From Miltochrista miniata (Eukaryota; Arthropoda; Insecta; Lepidoptera; Erebidae): 64,000 bases of DNA. How positions within the stretch are numbered: position 1 is the first letter of the stretch; the number at the start of each line of letters is the position of its first letter. Below the pieces are notes generated by a model, which worked only from the letters and a program-made list of their open reading frames with translations, did not search any database and was not told where the DNA came from. The DNA lies in NCBI GenBank assembly GCA_933228765.1, contig OW121765.1:10822498-10886497 (forward strand). Reading direction: 5' to 3'. Of the stretch, positions 10,627 to 20,875 are shown piece by piece. The translations under genes were made by a program, and so were the position numbers.

Positions 10627-11579
10627 CCTGTGGTAGAACTTTGTGAGATATTCTTGCGACCAACGTCGCCAGAAATCCTGTACCAACCGTTGAGTGAATT
10701 GCCACCTTCTCAGTGAACTCGTGTTGAGACTTTCAACATTCCTATCAGGGAGTGACAACAGGGGTTCGCCTACTAAAAAGTGGCCTGGTGTGAGGACCGA
10801 GATGTCGTCATTACCATCTGAAGGCAGTGCCGATAGCGGTCTGGAATTTAGACATGCCTCCACTTAAGCTAAAACTGTTGCCATTTCCTCATGTATCAAA
10901 GTAGCTTGACCAATAATTCTTTTAAGACGGTTTTTGACAGATCTCACCCCCGATTCCCATAGCCCACCAAAACTTGGAGATCTCGAAGGTATGAAGTGCC
11001 AATTACAGCCATTTGTTGCAAGGGATTCCGCCACTTCATCCAACATTGATTTTTTCTCCACGATAAAGAGTCTTTTTAGTTCACTGGCAGCACCAGTAAA
11101 ATTTGTGGCATTGTCGCTCCAAATATCGGAGCAGCACCCCCTCCTTGCAACAAATCGTCGGAACGCCTATCAAAATCCCTCTGAAGTAAGTTCCGTCACC
11201 ACTTCCAAATGTATTGCTCGCGTGGCCATGCAGACAAATAGGCATATGTATCCCTTATGTGATTTATAGCCTCGGCCTTTGGAAGTACGTATTTGAATGG
11301 GGCCAGCGTAATCTACGCCACTATTCTTGAATGCCCTCATTGGGGTTACCCTTGCTGAAGGTAATTGTCCCATGTCCCAATTGTACCTGTGTCAATCCTT
11401 CCGCTTTAACACACGTGACACATCTTCGGTAGCAAGACTTAACCAGCTGTTTTCCCCCCTTAGATCCAATACTTAGTCTGTACGTAACACAATGTTAATT
11501 GTGGTCCACCGTGAAGCGTATTATGATGAGCATGTTTCACTATCAACTCTATTAAATGCGACCTCCTTGGTATCAAGAT
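10627..11579 (-). mobile_element. BEL/Pao element, piece 2: integrase
   Basis: Minus strand from 11579: PRRSHLIELIVKHAHHNTLH (the HH of the HHCC zinc site), CYRRCVTCVKAEGL (the CC), then SGVDYAGPIQIR (first catalytic Asp), SDNATNFTGAASELKRL (second Asp) and PSFGGLWESGVRSVKNRLKR (catalytic Glu). It ends at KFYHR, continuing at 4682. A stop and small frameshifts are present near 11460 and 10863. The domain would insert element cDNA into the genome. Confidence 0.88.
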
Positions 11580-11902
11580 TAGAGATGGGTTTTTACCGGG
11601 TATTTTCCCAAATCTGGGTAAATACCCGGGTAAATTCCCGGGTATTTTCCCGATTGGGAAAATATACGGGTATTTTCAATTTAACTTATATAAATTTACT
11701 TTATTTTATGTTTTTAGTATTTATTGTTATAGCAGCAAGGTAACTACATCATCTGTGAAAATTTCAGCTCTCTAGCTATCACGGTTCGCAAGCCTGGTGA
11801 CAGACACATAGATGGACACCGGGCGGATTCTTAGTGGTCTCGTTTTCACCCATTCCCAACTGAACATACGTTATCTCCATACAAATCTCGACGCCATCTT
11901 TA

Positions 11903-12139
11903 GTGTTGTTTCCGGAGGAGAAACAAATACGCCGCCCTGACAAAGTATATATCGTACCTACGGGCTATGTCATCGAGGAACAATATCGAGATAAAGTCGG
12001 GGTTTATGCGTTTATCAGGGCGGATGCTTCGGATGTTACGTTTGCGCTGCCTGGAGAACCCCTCCCGAGCCCTCTGGTTAAACGTAGATCCAGATCCACT
12101 TCTGCCTCCACCATTTCCACACAGGCGAAGCTAAGGTAA
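11903..12139 (+). CDS. Unassigned 78-codon frame in hAT-like element
   Basis: Begins MLFPEEKQIRRPDKVYIVPT and ends in a basic/Ser-rich tail (KRRSRSTSASTIS). No family recognised. It may be part of a retroelement ORF1 or a transposase remnant. Low complexity at the end and no neighbour in frame make it weak. Confidence 0.25.
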   Translation: MLFPEEKQIRRPDKVYIVPTGYVIEEQYRDKVGVYAFIRADASDVTFALPGEPLPSPLVKRRSRSTSASTISTQAKLR

Positions 12140-12411
12140 CTAGGTTATTTCAACACCTCGGCGAACGCTGTGCTGGTATTTCTTGATAATTTCAATGGTC
12201 ATACTCTGAGTAGCTGGAACGTGCCATCACGCGTTCGCTCTGTCTCATGATACGTGACGTGATACAAATGGTACGTGAAATTGGGCAGGACAGGTCAGAC
12301 AATGTAGTAGCTCTACTGCAGATATCTAGGATCAACTGCAGACGAGTTTTCCAGCCCGATAGAATACACATCTGGGTAGCCAGGTTCCTGCAAGTGCTAT
12401 TTTTCTTCTCT

Positions 12412-13188
12412 CTTTTTTTTTATACCACTAAGGTGGCAGACAAGCACACGGCCCACCTGAAGGACTGGTGGTCACCGCAGCCTATTAACGTTTGCAACAC
12501 CAGAGGAGCCACTCTCGCGCTGCCGGCCCTGTAAAAACCTTCTAAGGCCCCTTTTGAAAAACCCCATACTGAAGGAGTTTAGGAAAACCAAGGCAGGGAG
12601 ATCATTTCACAGCCTACGCGTGCGCTAAGAAAATCCCTATCGGATCTAACCGTGCTTGAACGCTCCGGACGTAAAGTGTGAGGATGAATTTCCTGTCTGT
12701 GGCTAGCGGTGCAATGATAGAACGTAGCCGTCGGCATCATATCAAAAAAATCCTCAGAGCGCATGCCATTGCACGGGCGGTAGATCACGCATAAGGAGGC
12801 AAAGTCTCTCCTGTCGCGTACACCACCTATGAGTATAGGATCTTTGACAACTCTAACAGCTCACCTATGCACCGAGTCAAATGAACGAAGCTGATATTCA
12901 GGTGCCCCGCCCAGAGGTGACAGCAGTACTCCATATGCGGTCGCACTTGCGATTTATAAAGAATCAGTGTTTGCGCCGCATTGAATTACACCGCGCCCTG
13001 TTGAGCACTCCAAACTTTTTGGACGCCAGCTTGGCCTCGTCCTCCAAATGACTGCGGAATTGAATGTCACTGGAGATGTCAACGCCAAGGATCCCTATAC
13101 TTTTGGAGATGGAAAGAGATGTGCCCTGAAATTGCGGCGCTACTGTGATTGGGGTTTTCTTAGCGGTGAAAAAACACGCTTGTGTCTT
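12412..13188 (-). mobile_element. Jockey-type LINE 3' fragment, inverted
   Basis: Starts at the right with minus-strand KTQACFFTAKKTPI and runs through a shared spacer to the 3' UTR (ACCACTAAGGTGGCAGACAA on the plus strand) and a poly(T) at 12412-12421. Homologous to 30740-31530 of the intact element. Several stops. Confidence 0.8.
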
Positions 13189-13194
13189 GCATCT

Positions 13195-13320
13195 TGGCTA
13201 TATTTCGGCTCCTCTATTACACGGCTTCCTTTTTTGCAGACTAATGCCGAAGTGCCACAGGGATCTGTGTTGTTTCTTCTGCATATCAATGATATGCTGT
13301 CCATTTTAGCCTACTGGGAG
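13195..13320 (+). mobile_element. Jockey-type reverse-transcriptase scrap
   Basis: Plus-strand EVPQGSVLFLLHINDML matches the VPQGSVLSPTLFLLHINDML block of the intact element, with a small deletion. It is in opposite orientation to its left neighbour. Confidence 0.7.
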
Positions 13321-13399
13321 TCCTAATTTAGGTATGACGGTTCTTTACGCCCCACGAAAGGGGTCTACTGTATAAGACGAAGAATCGCCCCAGTATCGA

Positions 13400-13590
13400 G
13401 CACAGCCCTCACCTTTAGGACGATTTCGCGAGGTAGATTCTTACTGGACGCGCTCCACGATATGCAGAGAAGTGTAATTCGCATTATCGATTGTGCTGAA
13501 ATAACGGGAAACCTTGGGCCGTTGGCGTAGCGTATAACTATCGCATCCTTGGCTGCTGCCTACCGAATCTTACGGTAGTTAAGTGTTCTA
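13400..13590 (+). mobile_element. Jockey-type C-terminal scrap
   Basis: Plus-strand frame DALHDMQRSVIRIIDCAEIT followed by GNLGPLA and TIASLAAAYRI. This corresponds to the VQRRAVR...PLRDRRDFASLCVFYRLY block of Jockey elements but is a different subfamily. Confidence 0.6.
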
Positions 13591-13840
13591 AAGAACCCAC
13601 TTAAACCCTCCCTCTCCTTTTCAATCCTGGACAATGCGTGCTGGGCAGAGATGCCTGAGATGAATCTTCTCCAGAACTGTGCGATTCAAAGATAGTTTCT
13701 CTCTAGAACCATAAAGAACCCACTTAAACCCTCCCTCTCCTTTTCAATCCCGGACAATGCGTGCTGGGCTGAGATGCCTGAGATGAATTTTCTCCAGAAC
13801 TGTGCGATTCAAAAGATAGTTTCTCTCTAGAACCATAAAG
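13588..13840 (+). repeat. Tandem duplication of about 115 bases
   Basis: The string beginning AGAACCCACTTAAACCCTCC occurs at about 13595 and 13710, each followed by the same TTTTCAATCC(T/C)GGACAATG...AGAACCATAA segment. It lies between Jockey and R1 scraps. Confidence 0.8.
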
Positions 13841-13849
13841 AGAACGAGT

Positions 13850-14165
13850 GGCTGAAGAGGAGCCACACTTACTGGGCACGGGAGCTTCAGTAAGTATCTG
13901 TGGCGAATACACTGGAAAACCACGGCCCAGTGCCAGCACTGCGGGGAGCGCAGCGAGGATTCAGCGCTGTACACATTGGTGGAGTGCGCGGTGTGGTCAG
14001 GTCCTCGTGGCAGGTCTGGACGTGGACGATCTCTCGCTGAAGACCATGGTGCGAGCCATAATCTCCAGCGGGAGTAAGTGGGACTGCGCTGCCTCTTTCT
14101 GCGATTTAGGTCATGCTCGTGAAGGAGCGGGAGAGAACTCTCCGACTGTACCGTAAGAGTGGCCC
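13850..14165 (+). mobile_element. R1-type LINE C-terminal fragment
   Basis: Plus strand contains CQHCGERSEDSALYTLVECA (zinc-binding-like Cys/His spacing), GLDVDDLSLKTMVRAIISSG and SKWDCAASFC, as in the copies at 3660, 47640 and 53620. Confidence 0.75.
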
Positions 14166-14339
14166 CCAATTGCTAGATAACGCTATAGCTTTAAATGAAA
14201 TGGGCGGCGTCATTTAGCTGAAAATAATAATTTAAAAAACGTATTCGTAAAGGATTCTCGAATGGGCTTATTTTGTTCGTATCAAACGAAATGTTCGTAT
14301 GAAACAAAAATAACATATGAACAATTAGGTTAAAGAGGT

Positions 14340-14712
14340 ATTTTTAGTATACCTATTCCATAATTTGTGACTATTTTGTGGTGTCAGTAAGCGTAAGCAG
14401 TCGCGATTGCTTCCAATAAAAAGAATGCTAAGCTACCTCAGAAGATTATACTTAAAAAAATACATATCCGTCCATTGGGTTTTTTCCCACATAAAAACCC
14501 GGTATTTACCCATAGGTAAGAGGGATATTTATACGATACCTAGCCAATTAGTGACTATTTCGAGGTGTCGGTAAGCTTAAGCAGTCGCGATTGCTTCCCA
14601 GTAAAAAGAATGCTAAGCAACCTCAGAAGATTTTACTTAAAAAATAAATACCCGTCCATTGGGTTTTTACCCACATAAATACCCGGTATTTACCCGTTGG
14701 GTTTTTTCCCGC
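14340..14712. repeat. Direct duplication near the right end of the hAT-like element
   Basis: Two copies of about 180 bases (14335-14520 and 14521-14712) with shared GTGTCGGTAAGC-TTAAGCAG and ACCCGTCCATTGGGTTTTT strings, next to the terminal repeat. Subterminal duplications are common in hAT elements. Confidence 0.7.
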
Positions 14713-14783
14713 CGCCCATGTCTAATCAAGATGGGATGTTTGCGGCTTGCATCTTATTGGGAATGGTCAAGCCTCCCACCCAC

Positions 14784-17700
14784 TCAAAGTACTCCATCAT
14801 TATCAAAGTAAAGATTCAAGGATCGAAGAGGGCTGCCTTTGGGCAATTTATTTCCCTTTTTTATAGCTGCAATTTCCTCTTCAAAATGTTCATGTTGACA
14901 TTGTTTTATCACAGCCTTCAATGTCTCTTGAAGTTCTTCGCAGGTAAGAAATCCAGTCACCCTTGATTTAGTCTTACAATTATTGTAAAAACGTTTACAA
15001 TACTTAAGCACCCTGATCATGCGAGTCAAAGATGAAAATCTTTCCCACAAAGATGTTTCATGATTTGTATGAAACGATTTAATTTTTTCTAAATCCGTTG
15101 TTAAGTCCTTAACGGTTTTATAATTAATGCTATCCGCGTGTAAGAAATCCGGGCCTTTAAACCACATGTGTTCCTTCACCAATTCAGATGGATGGAGTCC
15201 CCTCGAAGCACAATCAGCGGGATTCTGCTTCGTCATGACATGAGACCAGTTGTGCGAATCTAAATTGGTTACTATTTCTGACACCCTATTTGCGACAAAC
15301 ACTTTCCATCGATTGGGGTGACTGCTAAGCCAAGCAAGCACCACTGTGGAATCGGTCCAGGCGTGTAGATTGGTCTTATCAATGCTCATCACGTTCACTA
15401 TCTCCATCATAAGTCGAGACAGTAAAACAGCACCACACAGCTCAAGTCTTGGTATAGAGACCTGCTTTATTGGGGCTACCTGGGTTTTCGAGGATATTAG
15501 AGATACGTGAACTATCCCCTCTGCTTCTATTACTCGGCTGTAAACAACTGCAGCATATGCCACCTTTGAGGCATCACTAAATCCGTGGAGTTCTACTACC
15601 TTGTCATTCGACTTAGTCTCGATCCAACGAGGTATGGAAATGCTTTCGAGCATTTTAAGACCTTCCAGCCATTCATTTTTTAAGTTTTCTGGCACTTCCG
15701 CATCCCAATCTAGGCCCGCTAACCACAGCTTCTGAATAAATATCTTGGACACAATAATACTTGGGGCTGCCCAACCAAGAGGATCATAGAAGCGAGATAT
15801 ATCGGATATTATCATTCGCTTTGTAACCACTGAACTCCGTGGAGCAAGCATCTTAATTTTGTACCGAAAGGAATCTTCATCACGCTTCCAGGTAAGGCCA
15901 ACGATTTTTATGATTTCATCTTCCTTTATCTTTAAACCTTCTCTTCCCTTCGAGTCTTTACTTCCTGTCGCCTCTTTTTGTTTCATAGCCTGTAACAATC
16001 CTTCGTGATTACTGGTCCATTTCTGTAGGCTAAAGCCTGCTTTGCTCAGAAGAGTGTTCATATCTTCGTACAACCTAATCCCTTCCTCTTTGGTATCACA
16101 ACCAGTTAGCAGATCGTCCATATAAAAGTCTGTGAAAACCTTGGACGCCGCGTGTTGATACTTTTCAGAGTTATCTAATGCCACCTGCTGTACCGCTTTC
16201 ACGGCTAAAAAAGGTGCGGAAGCCACTCCAAAAGTTACTCTCAACATCCGGTAATGATTTATTTTAGACGTGCTATCGTCCCTCCAGAGAATTCTCTGGT
16301 AATCCATATGCTCCTTTGCCACCTTAACTTGTCGATACATTTTGGCTATATCTGAGGTTAAGCAAATTTGAGGTATCCGCCATCGCATCATTGTATGCCG
16401 CAGTTCCGGCTGTGTACTTGGTCCCACAATTAGGCAATCATTCAGCGACATCTGATTACTTGCCTTGCAAGAAGCATCAAAAACCGTCCGTACCTGCGTT
16501 GTATCCTTGTCCTCTCTGACAACGGCGTGGTGAGGCAGGTAGATGGCTTTCGGATTGTCGAGCTCATCATCGGGCACTAGCTCCATGTGATTCAGCTCTA
16601 AGTACTCTTGCAATACCTCTCCATATTTCTTATTCAAGGCAGGATCTTTGTTCAACCGATGCTCTAAGGAACACAAGCGTCTCTTCGCTATAGCAAGTGA
16701 GTTAGTAACTACCGGATTGTCAACCTTGAATGGAAGCCTCACTATATAACGTCCATCTTCTCCTTGCTGTGTCGTTTCTTCAAAGAGTTTTACCGCACGT
16801 TGATCATCTGGGCTTAAACCTTTGATTCCCTCTGGAGCCTTCATATCCTCCAGTTCCCAAAATAATTTCAACTGCTCATTGTCGACCTGACAATGCATCA
16901 TCTGAATACCTTCATGATCATTGACTGAATCATGATTTACCACGCCGGATAGGATCCAACCTAAAGTGGTAGCCTGTGCTATTGGCGACCCTCGCGTTCC
17001 CCTTTGTATTCCATCTAATAATATTTTGCAGTATACTTCAGCCCCCAGTAGCACATCAATACGACTTGGCGTATTGAATGCTGGGTCTGCTAGCACTAAT
17101 TCATGAAGACCATCCCATTCTAGCCACTCGATCTCTCGAGAAGGAAGAAGAGAAGTAATCGACTTCAAGACATAGGCCTTCACAGTATAAGTTACATCGG
17201 GGTAGACGCGTGACGTAATCTCGATGTCAACCATAGACCTGGAGATAAGACCACCCTCTCCACCAACTCCCGAAATTTTCCCGCGTACCGGGGCCCTTTT
17301 CAGACCTAAAGACTGAACCACGGCCTCCGTTACAAACGATGACTGGGAACCTTGGTCCAAGAGAGCACGAACGATATACCCTTTACCGTTCATAGCCTTG
17401 GTGTTCACCAAAGCCGTTGACAATAACACTTGGTTAGGTACCTTTCCTGTAGCGACACCAGAAACTACAGCTTCCGAACTCGATGCAATCGAAGATCCAT
17501 TCGAGTTTTCCTTCGATGGAGGTACCCCCCCAGTCGACCTACCTTTATCTACCTTTATTCCGCTGGCATCGCCAGAACCTCCCCTCCATTCACCTCTAGG
17601 ATGTAAGAGCGTATTATGTTTACCTTTGCAGGAACGACATTTGATATTCCGCTGACAGTATTTGGCAGAGTGATTATTTCCCAGACAACAAAAACAAATA

Positions 17701-18479
17701 TTGTGTGATTGTACAAACTCCCTACGAGACTCTACCGACTCCTTCAAAAACTTTTTGCAGTAACCAAGTTTGTGATCCTCCGTACAAAACTGACATTGAG
17801 TATCGCTAGTCACATGATGTGACCTAGTATTAACCGATTGATGGCTGGGAGATGTCTTTACATTTCGAATTCGATTTTCAAACGGCAAAAATTCTATAGC
17901 GCGATAACGATTAGTTAGAAATTCCTGAAATTGTTCAAACGTCGGTAATTCATCAGTGGTGGTATTATTAGTGACGCTAAATTCCCACTGTCTTCTGGTT
18001 TCAGGGTCCAGCTTTGCCGCTACTATATGAATAATTATGACATCCCGACTATCAATGTCTATACCCAACGTTTTCAGATTGGATAAACAATCATTTGTTG
18101 TATCGACTAACTCTTTGAGCCCGCTTGAGGTTTCACTTGTGAGATCTTTTTGGCTAAATAATCTTTTTAAAACATAATTACAAACATATTTTTTATTATC
18201 ATACTTTTTTTCCAATAATTTCCAACACCTAACATAGTTGGCTTCAGCCACTGGTATGTGCCTAAGCAACTGTTCAGCCTCCCCCGACAAATAACCCTTC
18301 AAAAAATTTAGTTTTTGGACATTATCAAATTCTTGTTGGTTATGGATAAGAGATCTGAACAAATCCCTGAAAGTGTTCCATTCGGAATACTTCCCTGAAA
18401 ATGTTGGAATATTTTGTTTGGGCAGCTTAGCTTGACTAACGTGAGAGGAATGTGTTACACTTTTGAAAGATTCCAACAA
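14784..18479 (-). CDS. BEL/Pao Gag-Pol polyprotein (Gag, protease, RT, RNase H)
   Basis: 1231 codons without a stop. Order: gag matrix/capsid-like part (FSGKYSEWNTFRDLF near residue 30), three Cys/His knuckles near residues 230-295 (CQFCTEDHKLGYC, CFCCLGNNHSAKYC, CRSCKGKHNTLLH), aspartic protease around 375 (ALLDQGSQSSFV), reverse transcriptase from about 620 (TVFDASCK, YMDDLLTGCDT at about 790), RNase H-like (LHGFSDASKVAYAAVVY) and the start of the integrase linker. It ends at a premature stop (DNDGVL then TGA); after it the frame continues VGGRL and KHPILI to the hAT insertion. No envelope gene was seen. The length of open frame indicates relatively recent insertion. Confidence 0.92.
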   Translation of the reverse strand: MLESFKSVTHSSHVSQAKLPKQNIPTFSGKYSEWNTFRDLFRSLIHNQQEFDNVQKLNFLKGYLSGEAEQLLRHIPVAEANYVRCWKLLEKKYDNKKYVCNYVLKRLFSQKDLTSETSSGLKELVDTTNDCLSNLKTLGIDIDSRDVIIIHIVAAKLDPETRRQWEFSVTNNTTTDELPTFEQFQEFLTNRYRAIEFLPFENRIRNVKTSPSHQSVNTRSHHVTSDTQCQFCTEDHKLGYCKKFLKESVESRREFVQSHNICFCCLGNNHSAKYCQRNIKCRSCKGKHNTLLHPRGEWRGGSGDASGIKVDKGRSTGGVPPSKENSNGSSIASSSEAVVSGVATGKVPNQVLLSTALVNTKAMNGKGYIVRALLDQGSQSSFVTEAVVQSLGLKRAPVRGKISGVGGEGGLISRSMVDIEITSRVYPDVTYTVKAYVLKSITSLLPSREIEWLEWDGLHELVLADPAFNTPSRIDVLLGAEVYCKILLDGIQRGTRGSPIAQATTLGWILSGVVNHDSVNDHEGIQMMHCQVDNEQLKLFWELEDMKAPEGIKGLSPDDQRAVKLFEETTQQGEDGRYIVRLPFKVDNPVVTNSLAIAKRRLCSLEHRLNKDPALNKKYGEVLQEYLELNHMELVPDDELDNPKAIYLPHHAVVREDKDTTQVRTVFDASCKASNQMSLNDCLIVGPSTQPELRHTMMRWRIPQICLTSDIAKMYRQVKVAKEHMDYQRILWRDDSTSKINHYRMLRVTFGVASAPFLAVKAVQQVALDNSEKYQHAASKVFTDFYMDDLLTGCDTKEEGIRLYEDMNTLLSKAGFSLQKWTSNHEGLLQAMKQKEATGSKDSKGREGLKIKEDEIIKIVGLTWKRDEDSFRYKIKMLAPRSSVVTKRMIISDISRFYDPLGWAAPSIIVSKIFIQKLWLAGLDWDAEVPENLKNEWLEGLKMLESISIPRWIETKSNDKVVELHGFSDASKVAYAAVVYSRVIEAEGIVHVSLISSKTQVAPIKQVSIPRLELCGAVLLSRLMMEIVNVMSIDKTNLHAWTDSTVVLAWLSSHPNRWKVFVANRVSEIVTNLDSHNWSHVMTKQNPADCASRGLHPSELVKEHMWFKGPDFLHADSINYKTVKDLTTDLEKIKSFHTNHETSLWERFSSLTRMIRVLKYCKRFYNNCKTKSRVTGFLTCEELQETLKAVIKQCQHEHFEEEIAAIKKGNKLPKGSPLRSLNLYFDNDGVL

Positions 18480-18487
18480 TTCTTTAA

Positions 18488-18781
18488 TTAAACATTTACA
18501 AGATAAGTAATCATCCTCAGTTTTAGCATATAGATCTCCTTAATATAGTTGGATTTAGCTAACGTTTTACGAGACGTTTGTCGTAACAAATTGACATGAC
18601 CATCTACAAATTGTTTCCATAGTTGCTCTAAGTTCTCTAATCTACATTCACCGTAACTTTTATTAAGCCGATCTTTAGGAGTCTTTTTGAAATTAGTAAA
18701 AGCTTTGATGACTTTTTTACTCATATCCTCTTGCAACTGTAATAAAGTATCCATAACTAATTCTTCACTTTCCAAAGCCAT
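18488..18781 (-). pseudogene. BEL gag N-terminus before frameshift
   Basis: 97 codons starting MALESEELVMDTLLQLQED, mostly helical and basic. Near 18525 the frame leaves the gag reading: the other frame continues YAKTEDDYLSCKCLIKELLE directly into the long downstream frame. An apparent two-base gain in a TATA run explains the break. Confidence 0.8.
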
Positions 18782-19880
18782 ATTTAATGTTTAAATTTTA
18801 CTCAAGCAATCTGGGACTGTCCAACAAAATATAAATTCGTTAACCAAGTTCTAAGTCTAAATACTTTTACACAATTTTTTTTTACACAAATTTAACTCAG
18901 TTGAACAATTCTAAGTGTAAATTCATTGAAAATTTTCTAAGTGTTTGAAGTTAACTTATATCAAACAAAAATCGGGCATAGGTTCCCCGTACCTCCGTTT
19001 TTATCAAAACTATTCTAAGTCCTAACTACAACACATAAAATTATTCTAAGTTAATACAAATCCATAGAAAAGTTAAAGTTAATATTGTAATACATTTAAG
19101 GTTCAAAATGTTGAAATTACCAAACAATATATTTTATCAGCTATCGAAAGCTGAAGTAATTTTACACCAAGAAATAAAGTCTGTAATTGCACTGAATGTA
19201 AGTGAGGAATTTCTTCAATTTACACAGGCCCGATACACACAAATATAACTTCCAGGAACTAAACTTGATAATTTAAAACGTACTCACAGTTTTTCACCAA
19301 CACTTCAAATCTCACCATGCACTGGTTACCGCTCCGCAGTACTTCACCAGCACCGCTGTCCTCGCCGCTGTGACCAGGGCGCCTTCCTTCAGCCTCCACG
19401 CTTCACCGCACGGTTCCTTCCAGGATACACTCCCGGCTCCGTCTGCAATGCCTGGCGAGGAGCACCGTTGCACCTCCCCCACACCTCGGACCTCGCGTTA
19501 CCGCCTCGGGTCCGTCACGTTTTCAACCACGGTTACGGCAGCAATCCACTGCCCGTGGGAACCACGTCCAAAATATTCACCCGCCAAAATTTACCCGACT
19601 ACGAAGGACCATGGACAAGTTCTACCTCGCTCTATGGTCCCTAGGGGTTTGTAGTGGAAAGGGGTTTAATAAAACACCGACATTCCATACCAAGCTGAAA
19701 AGGCAATTTTATTAGGGTAAACACCTAAGATCGTCCCACTAAGGAGAATCTTACTATCGCGATTCACAATGACGGCACCGCGCCATCTAGTGGCGTAATA
19801 GAAAACAACACAAGTAAACAATAAACTTAGATAAAAATATATAAGTACATAAACGGCATGTACACAAGGTGTTGGTGTTT
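18782..19880 (-). other. Probable BEL leader and 5' LTR region
   Basis: Non-coding sequence upstream of gag. On the minus strand it contains AATAAA-type signals (around 19685 and 19720). LTR limits and a primer-binding site could not be fixed because no second LTR copy is recognisable. 19300-19660 is GC-rich and holds only short frames. Confidence 0.4.
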
Positions 19881-20119
19881 TATATATATGCAGCCATTTC
19901 CATCAAGTGTCATCAATCAACAGTATAAATAACCGAGGCTTTTAATTCGGGAGCATGGCTGCAGACCTTGATTGAGGTTTCAATTGCACTTAATGGCTTT
20001 GACCAAGTAATAGTATAGACCGGCCCATCCATACATTAGTTTTGAAGACTCACTTGGTCGTAGTTGGTATTATTGTTACGAAGGTGAAACACGTGTCAAG
20101 ATAATACATTTTACGCAAA

Positions 20120-20173
20120 ATGCCTTCCTGTACGTTCCCGAAGTGTAAGAACACTACCCTAAATTCGAGAAAA
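20120..20173 (+). CDS. Possible first exon of a THAP zinc-finger protein
   Basis: ATG at 20120 opens MPSCTFPKCKNTTLNSRK, followed at 20174 by GTATGT, a good donor, leaving phase 0. M-x-x-C-x4-C is the start of the C2CH THAP DNA-binding domain. In many THAP genes the second exon then begins just before the SFHRFP region. No second exon was found in the window. A TATAAATA string lies at 19925. It could be a host gene or a P-element-type transposase. Confidence 0.5.
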
Positions 20174-20504
20174 GTATGTGTGCATGTTGTGTCGTTGCTA
20201 CAATATCGTGTGTGAACTAGTCTCGCTTTCTGGGTTAGTAATGTGATGTGTAATGTGTGTGAATGTAAACGTGGGCTGGTCTATACTTTTACTTGGCCGA
20301 AGCTTAATGGACGCTATGCAATTACTTCGTCGGCTTACTCCTCCTACGATCAAAGGACCGTACTTGAGCAATAAATTAGCCATTAGCATTATTATTCCTC
20401 ACGTAGCATGTGGACTTTCTTTTATTTGTCCAGGTTTGAAAACGTAACAGAAGACAGAGAGTTACTTTCGCATTTACATTTATATGTAGTAGTAGCCATT
20501 AGCC

Positions 20505-20650
20505 ATAAGTCCTCGGACATCCTTCCGAGAACTTACCCGGGGCTCCCAACCGTAGCGTAGGCTTTTGGGCGTTACGTGAGGGTTTTTAGTCGGTAGGAGT
20601 CCGGCATAGAATCCATGAAGGAATTTCCCTCAAGTAAAATAAAAAAAAAA
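20505..20650 (+). mobile_element. R1-type LINE 3' tail with poly(A)
   Basis: Contains the shared tail (ACATCCTTCCGAGAACTTAC, GGGCGTTACGTGAGGG, TTTTAGTCGGTAGGAGTCCG, then CCCTCAAGTAAAATAAAAAA). Only the last 145 bases of the element are present. Confidence 0.8.
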
Positions 20651-20759
20651 GTCACTAGCCATAATAATATTGCTCTGGTGTTGCCATCAAATTTAAAGAA
20701 ACAAATAGATACCTACCTATTAAACAAATTCATCTAATTTAGTGAAGAAAATGAGAAAC

Positions 20760-20875
20760 CTTAATATAGTCCTCAAGTTCGGAGAGTAGACGAACGCCTT
20801 GAGGAATATTCACGTTGATATTGATACACAAATCAGCGTACTCCAAATAGGCTTCGAATAATTTTCTGTACTCTC
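20760..20875 (-). CDS. ADCY10: ADCY10-like exon 21
   Basis: Acceptor TATTGCAG, donor GTTTCT. Phase 1 in (joining GAG of exon 20 to GEYRKLFEAYLEYADLC), phase 0 out. It encodes a helical segment ending RLLSELEDYIK, in keeping with the TPR-like C-terminal helices of the family. The next exon was not found to the left within the window. Confidence 0.8.

Larger units (their letters stand above)
11580..14724. mobile_element. hAT-like transposon, 3145 bp, internally invaded
   Basis: Ends TAGAGATGGG and, inverted, TAGACATGGG. Flanked by an 8-base duplication ATCAAGAT at 11572-11579 and 14725-14732, as in hAT elements. Removing it joins BEL HPILI to PRRSH in frame. G-run units (GGGTAAATACCCGGG-like) occur next to both ends. 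No hAT transposase is recognisable: the interior holds an unassigned frame (11903-12139), Jockey fragments and an R1 fragment. Confidence 0.85.
14725..18781 (-). mobile_element. BEL/Pao LTR retrotransposon, piece 1: Gag-PR-RT-RNaseH
   Basis: The 5' coding half of the BEL element whose other pieces are 10627-11579 and 4530-4682. Coding starts at 18781 and runs, with a frameshift near 18525, to the hAT-like insertion at 14724. The whole element covers 18781-4530 plus leader. The BEL/Pao assignment rests on the gag zinc knuckles, a DQGS protease, a YMDD polymerase and an integrase C-terminus of the BEL kind. Confidence 0.92.
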
